A stretch of DNA of 64,000 nucleotides, from positions 1 through 64,000 of the forward strand of contig JAXGXQ010000006.1 of assembly GCA_040772685.1 (NCBI GenBank). Direction: 5' to 3'. Shown here in pieces: positions 24,136 to 32,910 of this stretch; within the stretch, counting starts at the first letter, position 1, and each line of letters opens with the position of its first letter. The stretch comes from JAXGXQ01 sp040772685. GTDB lineage: Bacteria > Bacillota > Clostridia > Saccharofermentanales > UBA5734. Made by a program: the position numbers and the translations under genes. The notes under the pieces are model-generated. The model made no database searches. It worked only from the letters and a program-made list of their open reading frames with translations, and was not told the origin of the DNA.

Positions 24136-25443
24136 ATGAACCGGAAATTATCTTCTGCTTTGGATACTGAAGACCTTTCTCTGACTATTTACAATGGTGG
24201 CTTTGGCGCGGTAAAAGAGCTGCGCACAGTCAACCTCGATGGTTCTGAAACTGAGCTGATTTATGCTGACGTAGCCCAACTAATCGAAACTGATTCCTTG
24301 CTTACTGAAGGGCTTGTTATTCAGGAGTTTAATTACGAATATGACCTGGTTGGCCGAGGAAAACTACTGCAGAAGTACCTTGGCCAGGAAGTGTTCCTGA
24401 AGGATCGAAAAACCGGGGAACGCAGACGATGTAAGCTTTTAGCAGCTGAAGGTGAAACCAATTGTGTTCTGGAAGACTGTGCAACCAGAGAGATATATGT
24501 TGACTCAAGGGATGAACTGATTCTTCCTTCACTGCCGGCCGGACTTCTGGTTAAACCGGCGTTAATCTGGAAAATTGAACCGGCAAAAACCGAAATGATA
24601 AAAGTTTCCTACTTGAGTAAAGGTTTCAAGTGGCAAGCCAATTATGTTGTCGAATTGGCTAAGGAAACTCTTGATATAGTCGGCTGGGCTCAAATCGAAA
24701 ATGAAAGCGGTACAACTTTTCCTGATGCCCGGATTAAGCTGATCGCTGGTGATGTTAACCGAGTTGAGGATGAGTATGCAGATAGGATTATTTCCAGTAA
24801 ATTGATGTACTCAGCAACGCCCGCTGCCGAGGAGAAATCTTTCTTTGAATACCATATGTATACTCTGCACCAGCCAACCACGCTGAAAAACAACCAATCC
24901 AAGCAGATCTGTCTGCTAAGTGCAGCTGCCATTCCTTATCAGAAGCACTTTGAGTTTGACCAGTATAGTGAAAAGGCTGAGGTTGTGATTGAGTTCGCCA
25001 ATCGTAAGGCCGGCGGACTTGGACTTCCTTTCCCCAAAGGCAAGGTCAAATTCTATCAGGCCGACGATTCTGACGGAACTCTTGAATTTATCGGTGAAGA
25101 TGAGCTGGATCATACACCTGTGGATGAAGTGATCAAATTGCGCATTGGCAATGCTTTTGACATTGCGTTCGAGTATATGGAACTGAATCATCGCAAAATC
25201 GCCGGCTTTGAGCACTTCACATATGAGGTCAAAATCAATAACCACCGCGACGAAAGCGCAGATATCCGTTTTCGGCATCATATGAATGGGAACTGGGAAA
25301 TGGTATCTGCCAGCCATGATTTCAAGCAAAAAGACGGCTGGCAAGTGGAATTTTCTCTGCCAGTGCAAGCGAATGCGGAAAAAAAGGTCAGGTTTGAATA
25401 TAAAATAGACATCCGGAAAGAAGTAATTATTGGACGCGGCTGA
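24136..25443 (+). CDS. DUF4139-family protein
   Basis: 435-residue soluble protein without a signal peptide. The opening LSLTIYNGGFGAVKELRTV, the middle KVSYLSKGFKWQANYVVEL and the following WAQIENESGTTFPDARIKL are the characteristic DUF4139 sequence (family members include the periplasmic 'mucoidy inhibitor A' group, but those have signal peptides and coiled coils, absent here). The function of DUF4139 is not known. AAGGTG precedes the ATG. The PdxA-like gene starts 15 bases after the stop, so it heads a probable four-gene operon through the radical-SAM gene. Confidence 0.85.
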   Translation: MNRKLSSALDTEDLSLTIYNGGFGAVKELRTVNLDGSETELIYADVAQLIETDSLLTEGLVIQEFNYEYDLVGRGKLLQKYLGQEVFLKDRKTGERRRCKLLAAEGETNCVLEDCATREIYVDSRDELILPSLPAGLLVKPALIWKIEPAKTEMIKVSYLSKGFKWQANYVVELAKETLDIVGWAQIENESGTTFPDARIKLIAGDVNRVEDEYADRIISSKLMYSATPAAEEKSFFEYHMYTLHQPTTLKNNQSKQICLLSAAAIPYQKHFEFDQYSEKAEVVIEFANRKAGGLGLPFPKGKVKFYQADDSDGTLEFIGEDELDHTPVDEVIKLRIGNAFDIAFEYMELNHRKIAGFEHFTYEVKINNHRDESADIRFRHHMNGNWEMVSASHDFKQKDGWQVEFSLPVQANAEKKVRFEYKIDIRKEVIIGRG

Positions 25444-25458
25444 AAGGAGATAAAAGCA

Positions 25459-26490
25459 ATGAGACCTGTTATTGGTATTACTATGGGGGATCCAGCCGGC
25501 ATAGGCGGCGAAATTACCGTTAAGGCGCTGACGTATAAGGACATTTATGATAAATGCGTACCGATTGTCATCGGCGATTACGAGGCGATCAAGGATGCTA
25601 ATGAGTTTTCCCACACCAACTTGAAAATTAATCAGATTGAGAACGTGGAGGATGCCAAAGGCGAGTTTGGCACGATCGATTTAATCAATCTGAACTTTCT
25701 GGCTCCCGGCAGCTGGGAGTATAAAAAGGTGCAAAAGCTCTGCGGTGAGGCTTCTTTCCAATATGTTATCAAAGGCATAGAACTGGCTATGGCCAAGAAA
25801 ATCAGCGCGGTTATAACCGGTCCGATCAATAAGGCGGCTATCAACATGGCCGGTCATCATTACAGCGGTCACACGGAAATATTCGCTGATTACACAAATA
25901 CTGAAGATTACGGCATGCTGCTGATCGGTGAAGCAATAAAAGTTATTCATGTAACAACACACTGTTCGATGAGACAAGCCTGTGATCTGGTTAAAAAAGA
26001 CCGTGTCCTGGCTGTTATCCGCTTGGCGGACGAAGGACTGCGCCTGCTGGATTACGCAGATCCTAAAATCGGCGTTGCCGGCCTGAACGCTCATTGCTCT
26101 GAAGACGGTCTCTTTGGCTGGGAGGAAGAACAGGAAATTATTCCGGCAATTGAAGCGGCAAAAGCTGAAGGAATAAATGTTGACGGCCCAGTGCCTCCCG
26201 ATACTGTTTTCGTGAAATGCCGGGCTGGCCAGTATGACGTGGTTGTTGCCATGTATCACGACCAGGGCCACATTCCCTTGAAGCTTGATGGCTTTAAGCT
26301 GGATCTGGCAACTAATAAATATTCATCTATGAGCGGTGTTAACTGCACGATCGGCTTGCCGATTATCCGTTCATCTGTCGACCACGGCACCGCTTTTGGT
26401 AAAGCTGGCGAAGGCAGAGCCAATGAAGAAAGTCTGGTTGACGCTATCAATATCGGCCTGACTATGGCAAAAAACAAATTCGGTAAATAA
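25459..26490 (+). CDS. pdxA: PdxA-family 4-phospho-hydroxythreonine/threonate dehydrogenase
   Basis: 343 residues, NAD-dependent oxidative decarboxylase of the PdxA family. The start PVIGITMGDPAGIGGEI is diagnostic. The zinc-binding histidines are in AGHHYSGHTEIFADY, TTHCSMRQAC and AMYHDQGHIPLK, and SVDHGTAFGKAG closes the active site. In the full pyridoxal pathway PdxA acts before PdxJ, but pdxJ is not here; many Clostridia use the PdxA2/DtnP-like version for 4-phospho-D-threonate or erythronate catabolism. Family is certain, exact substrate is not. AAAGGAG precedes the ATG. Confidence 0.9.
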   Translation: MRPVIGITMGDPAGIGGEITVKALTYKDIYDKCVPIVIGDYEAIKDANEFSHTNLKINQIENVEDAKGEFGTIDLINLNFLAPGSWEYKKVQKLCGEASFQYVIKGIELAMAKKISAVITGPINKAAINMAGHHYSGHTEIFADYTNTEDYGMLLIGEAIKVIHVTTHCSMRQACDLVKKDRVLAVIRLADEGLRLLDYADPKIGVAGLNAHCSEDGLFGWEEEQEIIPAIEAAKAEGINVDGPVPPDTVFVKCRAGQYDVVVAMYHDQGHIPLKLDGFKLDLATNKYSSMSGVNCTIGLPIIRSSVDHGTAFGKAGEGRANEESLVDAINIGLTMAKNKFGK

Positions 26491-26559
26491 TTGTTAAGAA
26501 CCAGCCACTGAATATTTTGTCAACGCACCTTTTGCGGATTTTTTCAAGGGGTGAATTTT

Positions 26560-27906
26560 ATGTCGATAGTTGCTGCTTATATAGTGCCGCATCCACCGCT
26601 TATAGTTCCTGCTGTTGGCAGAGGTGAAGAACGTAAAATCCGAAAAACAGTTGATTCATACCATCAGGCAGCCAGGCAAATCGGCGAGCTGAAGCCGGAC
26701 ACTGTAGTCGTGATCACGCCCCATTCTGTAATGTATCAGGATTACATCCACATTTCTCCCGGAAGCAGGGCGGCTGGAAACCTGAACCAGTTCGGTGACT
26801 ACAAAACCAGAATTGAAGTTGATTACGACAGCGAACTGGTCACTGTGATCGAACAACTGGCAGAAAAAGCTGGCATCGCCGCCGGTACAAGTGGTGAACG
26901 TGACAGTTTGCTTGATCACGGCACACTGGTACCGCTTTACTTTATTGATCAGTACCTGAAAAACTACCGTCTGGTTCGGATCGGCATCTCCGGGCTGCCA
27001 GCGAAAGAGCATTACCGGTTTGGTGAATGTATTAAAGAAGCTGCGGCAAAGCTTTTCCGCAGAGTGGCGATCGTTGCCAGCGGCGACCTTTCTCATAAAC
27101 TTAAGCAAGACGGACCTTATGGCTTTGCGCCGGAGGGACCTGATTTTGATGAACAAGTTACTCAAGCCATGGCAAACGGTGATTTTCCGGCTTTTATGGA
27201 ATTTTCGGAAGAGTTTACTGAAGCGGCTGCTGAATGCGGCTTGCGCTCATTTATCATGATGGCCGGTGCTCTGGCTGGCACAGCCGTGAATTCTGAGCTG
27301 CTCTCCTATGAAGGACCTTTCGGTGTTGGCTATGCAGTTGCTGCCTTCCTGCCTGTTGACTCAGCTGGAGTTGAAAACGAGGAAATCAGAAAAAGCGTAA
27401 GTCCGGCCGTGGATTTGGCCCGTATGTCTTTGGAATCATATGTGCGCGATAGAAAGTATATAAATCTGCCAGCCGAGCTGCCGGCAGAGTTGAAGGACCG
27501 CAGGGCAGGGGTTTTTGTTTCGATCAAAAAAGACACCTGTTTAAGAGGCTGCATTGGTACGATTTACCCAGTCGAAAGCAGCATCGCTGCGGAAATCATT
27601 CGCAATGCGGTAAGCGCCGGAACCTGTGATCCACGTTTCGAACCAGTCGAAGCGGACGAGCTGGATAAGCTGGTATATAGCGTTGATATTCTGGGTGAAA
27701 CAGAACCGATCAGTTCAATTGCTGAGCTTGATGTGCATCGCTATGGTGTAATTGTCAGCCAGGGCAGAAAACGTGGCTTACTGCTGCCAAACCTGGAGGG
27801 CGTTACCACCCCGCAGCAGCAGGTCGAAATTGCGCTGCAAAAAGCGGGAATTTCACCTGGTTCCAGCTATAGCCTGGAGCGTTTTGAGGTGGTACGTTAT
27901 CAATGA
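26560..27906 (+). CDS. Fused MEMO1-AMMECR1 protein (AmmeMemoRadiSam proteins B and A)
   Basis: 448 residues joining two domains. Residues ~1-265 are the MEMO1/class III extradiol dioxygenase-like domain (AYIVPHPPLIVPAVGRGEE, ITPHSVMYQDY, ASGDLSHKLKQDGPYGFAPE with the metal-ligand His residues). Residues ~285-445 are AMMECR1 (RAGVFVSIKKDTCLRGCIGT, AVSAGTCDPRFEPV, KRGLLLPNLEGVTTPQQQVE in parts). The ATG at 26560 follows AAGGGG; GTG 26551 is inside that ribosome site. The two domains with the radical-SAM protein make the AmmeMemoRadiSam set, recognised by co-occurrence; its chemistry is unresolved as far as I know. The stop overlaps the next start (ATGA). Confidence 0.93.
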   Translation: MSIVAAYIVPHPPLIVPAVGRGEERKIRKTVDSYHQAARQIGELKPDTVVVITPHSVMYQDYIHISPGSRAAGNLNQFGDYKTRIEVDYDSELVTVIEQLAEKAGIAAGTSGERDSLLDHGTLVPLYFIDQYLKNYRLVRIGISGLPAKEHYRFGECIKEAAAKLFRRVAIVASGDLSHKLKQDGPYGFAPEGPDFDEQVTQAMANGDFPAFMEFSEEFTEAAAECGLRSFIMMAGALAGTAVNSELLSYEGPFGVGYAVAAFLPVDSAGVENEEIRKSVSPAVDLARMSLESYVRDRKYINLPAELPAELKDRRAGVFVSIKKDTCLRGCIGTIYPVESSIAAEIIRNAVSAGTCDPRFEPVEADELDKLVYSVDILGETEPISSIAELDVHRYGVIVSQGRKRGLLLPNLEGVTTPQQQVEIALQKAGISPGSSYSLERFEVVRYQ

Positions 27907-28733
27907 ACAAGGGAGTATTGTGCGAAATTTGCCCCAAAACCTGTGTTATTCCTGAAGGGCACAAGGGTTTTTGCGGCGCCAGAACTAACAGTGAAGGTAA
28001 AATTGTCGCAGCGAACTACGGCAAGATTACCTCCATGGCTTTGGATCCAATCGAAAAGAAACCCTTGAAACGTTTTCATCCCGGGAGCAGAATTCTTTCC
28101 GTTGGTAGCTACGGCTGTAATCTGCGCTGCCCTTTCTGTCAAAACTATGAGATCTCAATGGGTAACGACTCGACAGTCTACCTGGAGCTTACTCCTGAGG
28201 AATTAATTTCGCGAGCTTTGGAGCAGATCCCAAGAGGAAATATTGGTGTGGCCTACACTTATAATGAGCCTCTGATTGGCTACGAGTTTGTCCGCGATTG
28301 CGCTTATCTGGCTGCGAAAAAAGGTTTAAAAAATGTGGTTGTCACAAACGGCTACATTAACGAAAAACCCTTCAGTGAAATACTGCCGTTAATTGATGCC
28401 TTTAACATTGACCTCAAAAGCTTCTCGCCTGAGTTTTATAGAAGCGTCGGCGGTAATCTGGAAACAGTCAAAACATCAATCAAACTGGCCGCAAAGCAAA
28501 GGCACGTCGAAGTGACAACGCTGGTAATTGCTGGTGATAACGACAGCGAAGAAGAAATGAGGGCACTAAGCAGTTGGCTCGCTTCAGTTAATCCTGAAAT
28601 TCCGCTGCATATTTCGCGATTCTTTCCGGCTTTCAAAATGAGCAATCGGCTGCCAACGCCGATTAAAACAATCCTTGATCTGGTTGAGATTGCGCAGGAA
28701 TCGCTGCGTTATGTCTATTCCGGGAATATTTAG
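27903..28733 (+). CDS. AmmeMemoRadiSam radical-SAM enzyme
   Basis: 276-residue radical-SAM protein. The cluster motif is CNLRCPFC within SYGCNLRCPFCQNYEIS, preceded by an N-terminal Cys pair typical of the family (CEICPKTCVIPEGHKGFCGAR in parts). The barrel motif VAYTYNEPLIGYEFV and DAFNIDLKSFSPEFYRSVGG are those of pyruvate-formate-lyase-activase-like members. It overlaps the MEMO1-AMMECR1 gene by four bases. The joint function is expected to be a radical modification of a protein or small molecule, which I cannot specify. Confidence 0.93.
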   Translation: MNKGVLCEICPKTCVIPEGHKGFCGARTNSEGKIVAANYGKITSMALDPIEKKPLKRFHPGSRILSVGSYGCNLRCPFCQNYEISMGNDSTVYLELTPEELISRALEQIPRGNIGVAYTYNEPLIGYEFVRDCAYLAAKKGLKNVVVTNGYINEKPFSEILPLIDAFNIDLKSFSPEFYRSVGGNLETVKTSIKLAAKQRHVEVTTLVIAGDNDSEEEMRALSSWLASVNPEIPLHISRFFPAFKMSNRLPTPIKTILDLVEIAQESLRYVYSGNI

Positions 28734-28769
28734 CGGCGAATATTGCAATTAAAAACTTAAGCCGACAAC

Positions 28770-29669
28770 CTACAGATTGGTCTCGCTGAAGGATTGCTTA
28801 AGCAGCTTGTAAATGTTCATGTAGCGTTCACGGAAAAAACTGCCCTTCAGCAAGACAAAATTGAATTCTCGCTGTTCGGAAAAGCCGGCGATATCAATTA
28901 GTGCCAGGCTTCCGTCATCTATTTCTTTTTTTGCGGCTACCTCGAACAGGAAGGATATGCCTAGATTATTAGTAACCATCTTCTTGATGGCAGCCATGTT
29001 GCCGATTTCGATAACTTTATCAAATGCGTGGAGCGAGTAATTATTCTTTTGCAAAATATTTTCAAATATCTCTCGCGTACCGGATCCCCGCTCACGCAGA
29101 ATCAAACGGTTATCTGTAATATCGGAGAATCGCTTTCTGCCCTTGGCTAATTTTGATTCCGGCGAACAAATTGGAACAAACTTTTCCATGCTGAAAAGTG
29201 TGGAATCATATTCAGATTTGTCGAATAATCCCTCAACAACTATAAAATCCAGTTCGCCATGATTCAGTCGTTCCAATAGGATCTGCGTGTTGGCAACTGA
29301 CATGTGAAACTTCAATTCTGGATACTTTATCAGCATCCGGGAAAGTACTCGGGGCATAACATATTCGCCAACAGACAGGGTGGCTCCAAAGGAAAACTGC
29401 ATGGTTTCGGTTTCAACTGCGCTGATATTGTCCTTTAGATGCTTGGCATCAGAATAGACAGTTGTAACGAATTCTTTCAGCAGTTCGCCTTGTGTAGTAA
29501 GCATGGTTTTTCGGTTGGCTGTGTCGAAAAGCTTGCAACCATATAAATCCTCCAGAAATTTGATGTGTTGCGAGACAGCGGGCTGAGTAATGTGCAGCAT
29601 TTCTGCTGCTTTGGTAAAGCTATTGCAGTCTGCAACTGTCAAAAAAGTTTCGTGTCTGTAATCGAGCAT
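28770..29669 (-). CDS. LysR-family transcriptional regulator
   Basis: 299 residues. The N-terminal winged helix is standard (YRHETFLTVADCNSFTKAAE then MLHITQPAVSQHIKFLEDLY GC), and residues ~90-290 form the substrate-binding domain (FSFGATLSVGEYVMPRVLSR, FIVVEGLFDKSEYD, RLILRERGSGTREIFE), the CysB/CbbR-like type found beside YeiH exporters. AGGAGA precedes the ATG. It is divergent from the YeiH gene across 119 bases of AT-rich DNA that holds its likely binding sites. Confidence 0.92.
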   Translation of the reverse strand: MLDYRHETFLTVADCNSFTKAAEMLHITQPAVSQHIKFLEDLYGCKLFDTANRKTMLTTQGELLKEFVTTVYSDAKHLKDNISAVETETMQFSFGATLSVGEYVMPRVLSRMLIKYPELKFHMSVANTQILLERLNHGELDFIVVEGLFDKSEYDSTLFSMEKFVPICSPESKLAKGRKRFSDITDNRLILRERGSGTREIFENILQKNNYSLHAFDKVIEIGNMAAIKKMVTNNLGISFLFEVAAKKEIDDGSLALIDIAGFSEQREFNFVLLKGSFFRERYMNIYKLLKQSFSETNL

Positions 29670-29788
29670 AGAGTCTGTCTCCTATAAGTTTAATTAATGA
29701 TGATATTATAAACTATAATTTTATTTTATCATATTCTTATGGTTTAATCTATGGAGACACCGCTAAACCAGAAAGGACTGTTTACGAA
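29670..29788. promoter_or_regulatory. Divergent LysR/YeiH control region
   Basis: AT-rich spacer with several overlapping TATAAT-like boxes on both strands (for example around 29703-29725). I cannot pick a single LysR box with confidence. Confidence 0.35.
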
Positions 29789-30799
29789 ATGAGCTTCTTA
29801 AAAGATCACCAAAAAGGAATACTGCTTTCGGCCGCTATAGCCGGCTTATCATTTTTAATTAGTGCGATTGTTCCTGCCGGCATTCTTGGCGGCACGCTGA
29901 TCGCACTGCTGCTGGGCATGTCGCTGAACCCGATAGTCAGCCGCTATGCGAGTTTTGGACCCGGCGTTACCTGGACTTCCAAGAAAATCCTGCGCGCCGG
30001 TATTATTCTTGCCGGAATAACTTTAAGCTTTGGTCAAGTGTTACAAGCCGGCAAATATGCTCTGATCCTGATGGTATTTACCCTGTCAACAGCTTTTGGG
30101 GTTGGGTATATTTGTAAAAAGGTTTTCAAAATCAACTGGAAACTGGCCAGCCTGCTCTCAACCAGTACCGCGATTTGCGGCGCAACTGCAGTTGCCACAT
30201 TGGGCCCCACCATCCGGGCGAAAAACCGTGATATCGCCTATGCGATTTCTGCAACTTTTATTTTTGACCTGATAACTGTAATCTGCTTCCCCTGGTTTGG
30301 CCGCCTGCTTGGCTTGAGTGATACCAGCTACGGGCTTTGGATCGGCACCGCAGTCAACGACACATCCTCGGTTGTCGCGGCAGGGTATGCCTTTTCAGAT
30401 GCCGCTGGCTCTTTGGCAACAATCGTCAAGCTGACAAGAACCTTGTTTATTGTGCCGATCGTGTTGCTGTTCTCCTGGATATATGCCCGGAAAGAAGCGA
30501 ATAATATCCCCGGTGAAAAGATTCGTATCAGCAAAATATTCCCCTGGTTTATTTTAGGGTTTCTCGGGGTAGTAGCAGTAAGAAGCACAGGGATTCTGCC
30601 AGCCAATATTATCTCTGCAGTAACATTTCTCTCAAAATTCTTTCTGGCAATGGCATTGGCTGCAGTCGGTTTGAAGACCAGCCTGAAAGAAGTGGCTGGA
30701 GTGGGAATCAAACCAATGTTAGCCGGAGTAATAATCGATACATCAGTGGTATTTGTCTCCTTGTTTGCCCAGGCTGGAATCTTGCATTTCCTTAGTTAG
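29789..30799 (+). CDS. YeiH-family putative sulfate/sulfite exporter
   Basis: 336 residues with about ten helices. YeiH (UPF0324/Cons_hypoth698) signatures are present: LLGMSLNPIV, KKILRAGIILAGITLSFGQVL, STAICGATAVATLGPTIRAK and GTAVNDTSSVVAAGYAF. Members are found next to LysR regulators, often called putative sulfate exporters; YeiH-type proteins have been linked to sulfite or sulfonate metabolism. The TauE/SafE gene downstream fits a sulfur-oxyanion role. AGAAAGGA lies 12 bases before the ATG. Confidence 0.9.
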   Translation: MSFLKDHQKGILLSAAIAGLSFLISAIVPAGILGGTLIALLLGMSLNPIVSRYASFGPGVTWTSKKILRAGIILAGITLSFGQVLQAGKYALILMVFTLSTAFGVGYICKKVFKINWKLASLLSTSTAICGATAVATLGPTIRAKNRDIAYAISATFIFDLITVICFPWFGRLLGLSDTSYGLWIGTAVNDTSSVVAAGYAFSDAAGSLATIVKLTRTLFIVPIVLLFSWIYARKEANNIPGEKIRISKIFPWFILGFLGVVAVRSTGILPANIISAVTFLSKFFLAMALAAVGLKTSLKEVAGVGIKPMLAGVIIDTSVVFVSLFAQAGILHFLS

Positions 30800-30852
30800 A
30801 TGCATAAGGTGTAACTGTCCAGTCAAAAACATTCATACTGGCTCAGCTCGGT

Positions 30853-30880
30853 CAGCAGCTTTACTTTGGCAAAGCTGCTG
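30853..30880. terminator. Strong hairpin after the YeiH gene
   Basis: CAGCAGCTTT (30853-30862) pairs perfectly with AAAGCTGCTG (30871-30880) around an 8-base loop. The following ATCGTCTTTT gives a weak T run. Confidence 0.5.
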
Positions 30881-30994
30881 ATCGTCTTTTCCGGGCCAGC
30901 CCGATTGCTTTTGCCAGTGAAATGAACGATAATCAATGCTTGGCGCGTTAGTTCAGCTAAATTCCAATAACGCGAATTGAACAGGAGTGTCCCT

Positions 30995-31726
30995 TTGACC
31001 ATTGAAATGCTTTATGTATTGATTCTGGGCATGCTTGGTGGCATCGTCCAGGCATCAACCGGCTTTGGCGCCGGCATCGTGCAAATGATTTTTATGCCTT
31101 TATTCTTGCCCATGCTTCAGGCATCCGCCTTAACAACAATTCTGAATGTCTGGTTCGGGTTTACTTTGTTTCTTCAATATAGAAGAAGCGTCAGGTACGA
31201 CCTGATTAAAATCCCGCTGATCGGTTCACTGATTTTTTGTTACATTGCTATTGACATATCAACCAGAATTGATGTTTCAGGCCTAAAATCTATTTTTGGT
31301 TTCTTTATGGTCATACTGGCTCTATATTTTATTTTTTTTGAACATAGAATTCACATTAAACCAACAGTCCCTGCAGCCTTAACTACCTCAGCAATTTCCG
31401 GCTTGGGAAACGGATTCTTTGGCATCGGCGGTCCGCCGATCGCTATTTACCTGCTTTCAGCGATTGAAGATGATATTTATGCTTATGTCGCTACGATCCA
31501 GTTATTTTTCGTAATAAATAATATTTTTGCCACAGGAGTCCGCTTTTCGAAAGGTATTGACCTGCTCAGCATCCTGCCCTTGATAATTCCGGGCATGATC
31601 GGCATGACTCTGGGGAAATCAATCGGTTTGCGTATCCTGAATCGCTTAAATATTAAAACAGTCAAGAAACTTGTTTATATTCTTTTGGCTTTATCAGGTA
31701 TAATTACCATAATCAATACATTATAG
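30995..31726 (+). CDS. TauE/SafE-family sulfite/anion exporter
   Basis: 243 residues, eight helices. The first half GMLGGIVQASTGFGAGIVQM and the second half SGLGNGFFGIGGPPIAIYLL form the two-fold repeated signature of the family. Members export sulfite, sulfoacetate or similar anions. The start is set at TTG 30995, six or seven bases after AGGAG (30983-30987); TTG 30977 precedes that site and ATG 31007 is also possible. It follows YeiH, so both probably handle sulfur oxyanions, but there is a hairpin between them and 195 bases, so they may be separate transcripts. Confidence 0.88.
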   Translation: MTIEMLYVLILGMLGGIVQASTGFGAGIVQMIFMPLFLPMLQASALTTILNVWFGFTLFLQYRRSVRYDLIKIPLIGSLIFCYIAIDISTRIDVSGLKSIFGFFMVILALYFIFFEHRIHIKPTVPAALTTSAISGLGNGFFGIGGPPIAIYLLSAIEDDIYAYVATIQLFFVINNIFATGVRFSKGIDLLSILPLIIPGMIGMTLGKSIGLRILNRLNIKTVKKLVYILLALSGIITIINTL

Positions 31727-31990
31727 AATTAAGCTAACTCAAAAAATCCGTTTAATAAGCGGAATTTGCAGTGGTGCGGGTCTCCTAAACTTATCATTTA
31801 ATACCTTAAAACCAAGATTAGCGGTAACAAATGTATTATCTGTAGCAATTTGTTTACGATTAATTCGTGTTTGCCTTATTCCACTATAGTATAATTCATG
31901 TTAGTTGAATTAGCTTTGATTTGCGCAGTAGCAATTTCGCTTAATCAGCACAAGTGTTTTAATACTCAAAGAGAAAGCGGAAGGGGAACC
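31727..31990. other. Intergenic region upstream of the Crp/Fnr gene
   Basis: Contains an imperfect AT-rich stem near 31745-31768 (ATCCG/CGGAA) and a perfect TATAAT at 31890-31895, preceded at 17 bases only by a poor -35 (GTGTTT). The TATAAT is about 95 bases before the ATG at 31991, a likely promoter of the regulator. Confidence 0.35.
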
Positions 31991-32731
31991 ATGAAGAAAA
32001 TTTGTGAAGCTCTAAGCAGCACCGTCCTGTTTAATGGTCTTGATCACAGTGTATTCCATCAGTATTGTATGAAAACTACGGTCCGGCTGGTTTGGAAGGG
32101 CGAAGTTATTGCCAATGAAGGTGATTTGTGCCCTGGTATCGGCATAATAATTGACGGACAAATCGCACTGCAAAAATATACAAGCTCAGGAGATTTCGCT
32201 ACGATAGAACTTTTGTCTGCTGGTGATATTTTCGGTGAAGACCTTATGTTTGGCACACATAAAACCTTCATGAATACCATTGAGGCTGTTTCTAATTCCA
32301 AAATAATTATGGTACCGCGCGATATGCTAAACACAATGCTGCAGCAGAATCCGGTTATCATGGAAAACTTCCTTACAGTTCTTTCTGATCGTGTGCTGGC
32401 GCAAAGCCGCCGCATTTCATTGCTTTCACAAAAAAGTCTGCGGCAAAAAATTTCCAGTTATTTACTGGAACTGCTGCGTGAACAACGTGAAGAAGAAGCA
32501 GCAGACCCGCAGCCAACACGCTCGGTTGTTTCCACCCAGGCGGTCGAGCTGCCTGTTTCCAAAGAGGTTGTTGCCAGGTTGCTGGCTATGCCGCGCCCGT
32601 CTTTTTCCCGTGAGCTTATCACAATGGAGCGGGATGGCTTGATTCGTGTCAGCGGCCGGGTAATCTGGCTTTTGGATATCGAAGGCCTTGAACGCGGAAT
32701 GGTTGAAACCCTGCGCCGCGACCGCAACTGA
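31991..32731 (+). CDS. Crp/Fnr-family transcriptional regulator
   Basis: 246 residues. A cyclic-nucleotide-binding-like barrel (LSSTVLFNGLDHSVFHQYC, SGDFATIELLSAGDIFGEDL) leads to the dimerisation helix and a winged helix-turn-helix (VAKEV-like segment LPVSKEVVARLLAMPRPSFSRELITM). The sequence lacks a Cys cluster like that of FNR, so it is not an evident oxygen sensor; the cAMP pocket is not conserved enough to name the ligand. The ATG at 31991 has AAGGGGA upstream; the frame is open 31 codons further but has no ribosome site. Its target is probably the anion-transport genes or itself. Confidence 0.88.
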   Translation: MKKICEALSSTVLFNGLDHSVFHQYCMKTTVRLVWKGEVIANEGDLCPGIGIIIDGQIALQKYTSSGDFATIELLSAGDIFGEDLMFGTHKTFMNTIEAVSNSKIIMVPRDMLNTMLQQNPVIMENFLTVLSDRVLAQSRRISLLSQKSLRQKISSYLLELLREQREEEAADPQPTRSVVSTQAVELPVSKEVVARLLAMPRPSFSRELITMERDGLIRVSGRVIWLLDIEGLERGMVETLRRDRN

Positions 32732-32754
32732 GCGGGACATTCATATTGACTGAC

Positions 32755-32791
32755 AGGACCGTCTGCTGTTGTATTGCAACCAGACGGTTCT
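32755..32791. terminator. Hairpin after the Crp/Fnr gene
   Basis: AGGACCGTCTG (32755-32765) pairs with CAGACGGTTCT (32781-32791), ten of eleven positions. The T run after it is missing, so it may be a bidirectional or Rho-aided terminator. Confidence 0.4.
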
Positions 32792-32910
32792 GCTGATTAT
32801 CAGGTGTTGTAATTCCCGCGGCAAGTTGCTTCACTATGCCCGCAAACCCTCGCGCCAAGCTGTTTGGTAGTATATAATCAATAGAGCATCAGGGAGGTGA
32901 ACGAGCGCGG

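Noticed and set aside
24916..25614. 232-codon minus-strand frame
   Set aside because: Covers the opposite strand of the DUF4139 and pdxA genes; no family and no ribosome site.
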